64,000 bases of DNA from Paenibacillus sp. 1_12 (GTDB taxonomy: Bacteria; Bacillota; Bacilli; Paenibacillales; NBRC-103111), in assembly GCF_900114475.1 (NCBI RefSeq), contig NZ_FOTE01000001.1, forward strand, positions 124,001-188,000, written 5' to 3'. Shown piece after piece: positions 59,215 through 64,000 of the stretch. The notes beneath the pieces were generated by a model. The model had not been told where the DNA came from. It searched no databases and was given only the letters and a program-made list of their open reading frames with translations. Positions within the stretch are counted from its first letter, which is position 1, and every line of letters starts with the position of its first letter. The position numbers and the translations under genes were made by a program.

Positions 59215-60600
59215 TTATTTGGATTCTGCTCGTTCATACAATGTACGGGCTAACCCGGACGCCGCTTTCCATATATCCCCGGCTCCCATTGTAAGTACCA
59301 GATCACCGCTTTTAACATGATCAAGTAAAAAAGCCTGTACTTCCTCTTTACTCGGAATATAGCAGACATGCGAATTACTGTTCTGACGGATCAACTCAAC
59401 CAGCTTGGATGAGGTTATGCCCTCAATCTGCTGTTCGCCTGCTGGTGAATAAATATCCGTGATGATCACTTCATCCGCTTCAGAGAATGCTCGGCTGAAT
59501 TGATCAAACAAAAAGTACGTACGCGTATATCTTTGAGGCTGAAATACAGCGATAATTCTTTTACCTGTCGCCTTGGCCGCGCTGATAGTTGCTTCAATCT
59601 CAGTTGGATGGTGTGCATAATCGTCAATGATCAGAATGTCGTTGACTTCACCAAGCACTTGAAAACGACGCTTAGCTCCACGAAAATCCATAATAGCTTC
59701 CGCAATCTGATCAAAGCTCAAACCCGCTTCCATGCAGGTAATCAATGTGGCCAGTGCATTGTATACATTATGTTTACCCGGCACAGACAATTGGATCACA
59801 CCCAGCACACTGCCCTGATGTTCGACCTCAAAGCGCACCTTGCGATCACCAAGCTCTATGTTGCGGGCTGTATAATCGGCATCAGTTTCAATACCGTAAG
59901 TAATGACTTCACTTTTAATATCGGGTATCATCTCTTGAAGATACGTATCGTCCTTACAAACAATAGCCTTGCCTTCATCGCTCACCTGACTCAAAAACTG
60001 GGCATAAGCCTTTTTCAAGTTCTCAAAATCCCCATTGTAATTTTCCAGATGATCGGCTTCAATATTATTGACAAGTGCGATCAATGGATTGTATTGCAGA
60101 AAAGAGCCATCACTTTCATCAGCTTCCGCAACGACCCATTCTCCCTTGCCCGCCTTGGCATTACTGCCAACATTCATGATTTCGCCGCCAATAATGAAGG
60201 TAGGATCCATTTTACACTCCTCCAACACGAGTGCGATCATCGAAGATGTTGTTGTTTTGCCATGAGCACCGGCGACTGCAATCCCCTTCTTCTGGTTCAT
60301 GAGACGCGCAAGCATTTGTGAACGATGCAGAATCGGAATATTCCATTCCTCCGCAGCTGCCATCTCCACATTATCTTTAGGCAGGGCTGTCGAATAGACG
60401 ACAACATCGGCTCCTTTGACATTCTCTGCCTCATGCCCGATAAATACAGTTGCTCCCTTGGCAACGAGCTTTTCCGTAAGCTCCTGGGAAGCAAGGTCAG
60501 ACCCCGATATACGGTAGCCCATTTCAAGCATGACCTTGGCAATAGCACTCATGCCATATCCGCCAATACCGATAAAATGAATGTGCTCAGATGTATTCAC
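59215..60600 (-). CDS. murC: UDP-N-acetylmuramate-L-alanine ligase
   Basis: First amino-acid addition to the peptidoglycan precursor. 461 residues: FIGIGGYGMSAIA N-terminal UDP-binding loop, AGAHGKTTTSSM ATP loop, EADESDGSF, NNIEADHLENY and DDYAHHPTEI, the Mur ligase landmarks. GTG start with GGTGAG six bases upstream, seven bases after folC. In B. subtilis murC lies elsewhere (by ytxG); its position behind folC is a local rearrangement. Confidence 0.97.
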   Translation of the reverse strand: MNTSEHIHFIGIGGYGMSAIAKVMLEMGYRISGSDLASQELTEKLVAKGATVFIGHEAENVKGADVVVYSTALPKDNVEMAAAEEWNIPILHRSQMLARLMNQKKGIAVAGAHGKTTTSSMIALVLEECKMDPTFIIGGEIMNVGSNAKAGKGEWVVAEADESDGSFLQYNPLIALVNNIEADHLENYNGDFENLKKAYAQFLSQVSDEGKAIVCKDDTYLQEMIPDIKSEVITYGIETDADYTARNIELGDRKVRFEVEHQGSVLGVIQLSVPGKHNVYNALATLITCMEAGLSFDQIAEAIMDFRGAKRRFQVLGEVNDILIIDDYAHHPTEIEATISAAKATGKRIIAVFQPQRYTRTYFLFDQFSRAFSEADEVIITDIYSPAGEQQIEGITSSKLVELIRQNSNSHVCYIPSKEEVQAFLLDHVKSGDLVLTMGAGDIWKAASGLARTLYERAESK

Positions 60601-60607
60601 GCAGCTC

Positions 60608-61993
60608 TCACCAGCCTTTTTCAGAATCGGTTTGATGTAGGATCCAGGATCGGACGTCCCCTATTAAATACAAGGTGCCGGACACAACAGCCAGATCATT
60701 CTCCGCCGTTTTGCCTTTCACCAGCTCCAGCGCTGCCTTCCAGTCTGGCTCTACAACGATTTCAATATCGGGAAGGCCCAATTCTTGAATAAGGGAAGCA
60801 GCAAGCTCAGCAAGCTTAGCCGCCTCTTCCTTCTTATGCCACACCGGTTCCGTAAGAATTAATGTGTTCACCAATGGTAGTATATGCCGCAAATAACCTG
60901 AATGATTCTTGGTTGACAACATACCCATCACAAAATGCAATTTATTATAGTGATACGTATCGCGAAGGGCTTGTGCCAATACCGCACCACCCTCAGGGTT
61001 GTGGGCACCATCTATTAAAATACGAGGCTCCGTGGACACCATCTCCAATCGGCCTGCCCACCGCGTCTCCTTCATTGCTTTTAAAAGGATTTCATCCTCG
61101 ATGATCAACGCATAGTATTGACGCAGCAGTTCAAGAGTCATTAGAGCTAGTGCTGCATTTTGCTGCTGGTGAATGCCATTCATAGAAATCGTAACCTGTT
61201 CAATCTTACGAAACGGCCCTTCAAAGTTGAAGATCTGCTCGTTTTCCTGTGTTGTAATCGTTTCATAACGAAACTTCCGGCCGCTTAAATAAAGCGTACT
61301 GTTTTTATCCTTGGCTTCCTGCTCAACAACTTCAATCACACCCGGTTGATCTACCGCGCTGACTATGGGAACCCCTGCCTTGATAATCGCAGCTTTCTCC
61401 GCAGCTACAAGCTCCAGAGTATCGCCCAGAATATCCATATGATCATGACCGACATTCGTAATAACCGTTAGTATCGGCTTAACGATATTCGTAGAATCCA
61501 GTCTTCCCCCTAATCCCGTTTCCCAAACCACATAATCCGGGCAAGAGATTCTTGCATAATAATAGATCGCTACAGCTGTAGATACTTCGAACATCGTCGG
61601 CTGCCCCAGCTCGGAAGCAGCCACTTGATCGACCAGAGGCTTCAGCTTGTTAACAGCAAGCAGCAAATCCTCATCGGCAATATTGACTCCGTTATAACGA
61701 ATACGATCTGTATATTTCTCGATATACGGAGAGGTAAAGGTACCTACTCCGTAACCGCTTTGCTTAAGAGCCTCTGTCAGATAAGCACAAACCGAGCCTT
61801 TACCATTCGTGCCTGCAATGTGAATGAATTTCAGACGTCGCTCTGGATACTCAAGCAGCTCCATTAGTTTTTCCATCCGTTTGAGTCCTGGTCTGACACC
61901 GAACTTGACCAAGTTAACGATCCAATCAACCGCTTCTTCCACGCTTTGAAAACCATTAGATGATTGTACCTGCGGATCAGTCGTACTGCTCAT
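60608..61993 (-). CDS. folC: bifunctional folylpolyglutamate synthase/dihydrofolate synthase
   Basis: Adds glutamate to dihydropteroate and to folates. 461 residues: RMEKLMELLEYPERRLKFIHIAGTNGKGS (with P-loop GTNGKGS), TSPYIEKYTDRIRYNG, VWETGLGGRLDSTNIV, TNVGHDHMDILGDT, IDGAHNPEGG. ATG 62002 lies against GAGGGG; ATG 61993 is nine bases after it and is preferred. Follows valS with a short overlap at most. Confidence 0.97.
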   Translation of the reverse strand: MSSTTDPQVQSSNGFQSVEEAVDWIVNLVKFGVRPGLKRMEKLMELLEYPERRLKFIHIAGTNGKGSVCAYLTEALKQSGYGVGTFTSPYIEKYTDRIRYNGVNIADEDLLLAVNKLKPLVDQVAASELGQPTMFEVSTAVAIYYYARISCPDYVVWETGLGGRLDSTNIVKPILTVITNVGHDHMDILGDTLELVAAEKAAIIKAGVPIVSAVDQPGVIEVVEQEAKDKNSTLYLSGRKFRYETITTQENEQIFNFEGPFRKIEQVTISMNGIHQQQNAALALMTLELLRQYYALIIEDEILLKAMKETRWAGRLEMVSTEPRILIDGAHNPEGGAVLAQALRDTYHYNKLHFVMGMLSTKNHSGYLRHILPLVNTLILTEPVWHKKEEAAKLAELAASLIQELGLPDIEIVVEPDWKAALELVKGKTAENDLAVVSGTLYLIGDVRSWILHQTDSEKGW

Positions 61994-61998
61994 CGAAA

Positions 61999-64000
61999 TC
62001 ATCCCCTCAGTTCTGCTAAACGAGCGATTACTTTATCCCGTTTGTCTGCATAATCAGCCAGCTTTGCTTTTTCCTCATCAATCACCTTAGCTGGAGCTTT
62101 CGCTACAAAGCCTTCATTTCCAAGCTTTTTCTCGATCCGCTCCACTTCGCCATGCAGCGATTGTAGCTCTTTTTCCAGACGGGCCAGTTCCTGCGAAATG
62201 TCGATTAACCCAGCAAGCGGCAGGTACAGCTCAGCCCCTGTAAGTATTCCGGTCATCGCTTTATCCGGGTTCGTCAGCGTCAGACTAATCTCAAGCAAGG
62301 AGGTATTGCTGAATCGGCGAATATATTCTTCATTGCGCTGCAGGATCGTCAGAGCTTCTTCGTTTGCCGGTTTGATCAGCAATTCGATCTTTTTGCTCAT
62401 GGGCACGTTGACCTCAGCACGAATGTTACGAACCGTACGTATCACATCCATAAGCAGATTCATTTCCTGAACCGCATCGGCTGCCTCCCAATCCGCATTG
62501 TAAAGCGGCCACGCGGCAAGCGTAATCGTCTCTCCTTCATGCGGAAGGTGCTGCCAGATTTCCTCAGAAATGAAAGGCATAAACGGATGAATCAGGCGTT
62601 GTGTTTGATCCAATACATAGGCAAGCACGGATTGCGTCTTTTTCTTGGCTTCAGCATCAGCTCCATATAGGGACAGCTTACTGAATTCAATGTACCAGTC
62701 ACACAAGTCATCCCATATAAAATTAGTTAACACGCGTCCTGTTTCACCAAATTCATAGGTGTCAATTAATCGGGTTACATCACGTACCGTTTCGTTCAAA
62801 CGGTGCAGAATCCACCGATCAGCCGTACCTAATTGACCGCTCAGATCAATGTCCTTCACCGTGAAGCCAGTCAAATTCATCAATACAAAACGAGAAGCAT
62901 TCCAAATTTTATTGGCAAAATTACGCGCCTGCTCGACCTTCTCCCAACGGAATCGCATATCCTGTCCGGCCGTTGATCCTGTTGACAACATAAAGCGCAT
63001 AGCGTCAGCGCCGTATTTCTCAATAACTTCCTGCGGGTCTACACCGTTGCCCAGAGATTTGGACATTTTCTGGCCATCCTCAGCACGAACTAAGCCATGG
63101 ATAAGCACATCCTTGAACGGAATTTGATCCGTAAATTCGAGTGCGGTAAAGATCATTCTGGACACCCAGAACGGAATAATATCATAGCCGGTAACCAGCA
63201 GGCTCGTAGGATAATAGCGGCTCAGATCCTCTGTTTGATCTGGCCATCCCAGAGTGGAAAACGGCCATAGCGCTGAGCTGAACCAAGTATCCAATACGTC
63301 CTCATCCTGACGGATGCTGCCGCCGTTAGCGCGAACAGAAGCCTCGGCTTCGCTGTGAGATACGAACATTTCCCCTGTTTCGTCATTGTACCACGCCGGA
63401 ATCCGATGACCCCACCACAGCTGACGGGAAATACACCAGTCACGAACATTTTCGATCCATTGCAAATAACTTTTTTCGAAGCGTTCCGGTACAAAATTAG
63501 CGCCTGTTTTCGCGTTTTGAGCGGCAATGGCCTGCTCCGCCAACGGCTTCATCTTGACAAACCACTGTGTGGACAAGTAAGGCTCAACAATAGCTCCACT
63601 ACGTTCACTGTGGCCGACTTGATGCACGTGATCCTCAATCTTCACCAATACACCAGATTCCTTCATGTCCGCAACAATTTGCTTGCGGCATTCGAAACGG
63701 TCCAAGCCTTGGTAAGGTCCCGCCTTATCGTTCATTGTTCCTGTTACATCCATTACCAATATTTGCGGCAAATCATGGCGCTTGCCCACTTCAAAGTCAT
63801 TAGGATCGTGTGCTGGCGTAATTTTCACAGCTCCGCTTCCGAAATCCTTATCGACATATTCGTCAGCAATAATTGGAATCTCACGGCCAACAAACGGCAG
63901 AACCAACACCTTGCCGATCAAATGCTGATAACGCTCGTCCTCCGGATGCACAGCAACAGCAGAATCACCAAGCATGGTCTCCGGACGGGTTGTAGCGACC
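61999..64000 (-). CDS. valS: valyl-tRNA synthetase, C-terminal part (5' end outside the window)
   Basis: Class I synthetase charging tRNA-Val. The frame runs open to the right edge; it enters at [21 protein letters not shown] in the CP1 editing domain, continues through [22 protein letters not shown], the KMSKS loop [14 protein letters not shown], the anticodon-binding helical domain and a C-terminal coiled coil ([20 protein letters not shown]). The HIGH motif and about 210 N-terminal residues lie beyond the edge. Its T-box, if present, is also outside. Confidence 0.97.
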   Translation of the reverse strand, partial: VATTRPETMLGDSAVAVHPEDERYQHLIGKVLVLPFVGREIPIIADEYVDKDFGSGAVKITPAHDPNDFEVGKRHDLPQILVMDVTGTMNDKAGPYQGLDRFECRKQIVADMKESGVLVKIEDHVHQVGHSERSGAIVEPYLSTQWFVKMKPLAEQAIAAQNAKTGANFVPERFEKSYLQWIENVRDWCISRQLWWGHRIPAWYNDETGEMFVSHSEAEASVRANGGSIRQDEDVLDTWFSSALWPFSTLGWPDQTEDLSRYYPTSLLVTGYDIIPFWVSRMIFTALEFTDQIPFKDVLIHGLVRAEDGQKMSKSLGNGVDPQEVIEKYGADAMRFMLSTGSTAGQDMRFRWEKVEQARNFANKIWNASRFVLMNLTGFTVKDIDLSGQLGTADRWILHRLNETVRDVTRLIDTYEFGETGRVLTNFIWDDLCDWYIEFSKLSLYGADAEAKKKTQSVLAYVLDQTQRLIHPFMPFISEEIWQHLPHEGETITLAAWPLYNADWEAADAVQEMNLLMDVIRTVRNIRAEVNVPMSKKIELLIKPANEEALTILQRNEEYIRRFSNTSLLEISLTLTNPDKAMTGILTGAELYLPLAGLIDISQELARLEKELQSLHGEVERIEKKLGNEGFVAKAPAKVIDEEKAKLADYADKRDKVIARLAELRG

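Overview
The window is a 64 kb stretch of a spore-forming, low-to-mid GC Firmicute chromosome, most likely Paenibacillus or a close relative. This is inferred from gene content: spo0B, spoIVFA/spoIVFB, bofC, safA, spoVB and spoIID, an S-layer-anchored amidase, a LysM spore-coat protein, and a gene order that follows the Bacillus subtilis valS-folC-maf-radC-mreBCD-minCD-spoIVF-rplU-obg-pheB-safA-bofC-ruv-queA-tgt-yajC-spoVB-comN-secDF-recJ-apt-rel-dtd block. Nearly everything is on the minus strand. Plus-strand genes are spoVB, a manganese-type ABC transporter, yrzE, a Nudix hydrolase, a uracil permease and the amidase. The right edge cuts valS and the left edge cuts an unidentified minus-strand gene.

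From left to right on the plus-strand coordinate: 0-6 kb stringent response, nucleotide salvage and repair (dtd, rel, apt, recJ); 6-10 kb a CDF metal exporter, secF/secD and comN; 10-18 kb spoVB, a DUF421 protein, mntABCD-like genes behind putative MntR boxes, an SLC13/ArsB-type permease and yrzE; 18-25 kb yajC, tgt, queA, a SpoIID/SPOR protein and ruvBAC; 25-33 kb bofC, repeat-rich safA and an amino-acid operon pheB-hom-thrB-pheA-ilvE; 33-42 kb Nudix, nitrate/nitrite transporter, obg-spo0B, rplU-prp-rpmA, rng, spoIVFB/spoIVFA and the uracil permease; 42-48.6 kb rodA, minD, minC, mreD, mreC, mreB, radC (cell shape and division-site selection).

The least conserved part is 48.65-54.7 kb. In B. 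subtilis maf directly adjoins radC. Here a 3' remnant of one maf gene remains next to radC (and holds the likely radC promoter). It is followed by a carbohydrate island (solute-binding lipoprotein, two CUT1 permeases and a decayed GH43 glycosidase behind a sigma-A promoter with a perfect cre site) and then by a second, diverged maf gene whose product carries an internal 60-residue duplication. The right end (55-64 kb) has an SLH amidase, a SpoIIB-like SPOR protein, an iron-regulated cluster (DUF1450 protein, a previously uncounted 30-residue membrane protein, ferritin) behind a Fur box, and murC-folC-valS.

The non-coding structure most worth attention is a dispersed family of tandem ~40 bp units. 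Each has a stem-loop whose two arms co-vary between copies, followed by a constant linker. They occur upstream of recJ and upstream of the amidase gene. A second family of inverted repeats (arms reading ...AAAAAGTCC/GGACTTTTT...) sits between queA and tgt, where it is flanked by 15 bp direct repeats, and between hom and thrB. Many start codons were reassigned from the longest open frame to a codon preceded by a good ribosome-binding site; the reasons are given per gene. No tRNA, rRNA, intact insertion sequence, prophage or CRISPR array was seen.
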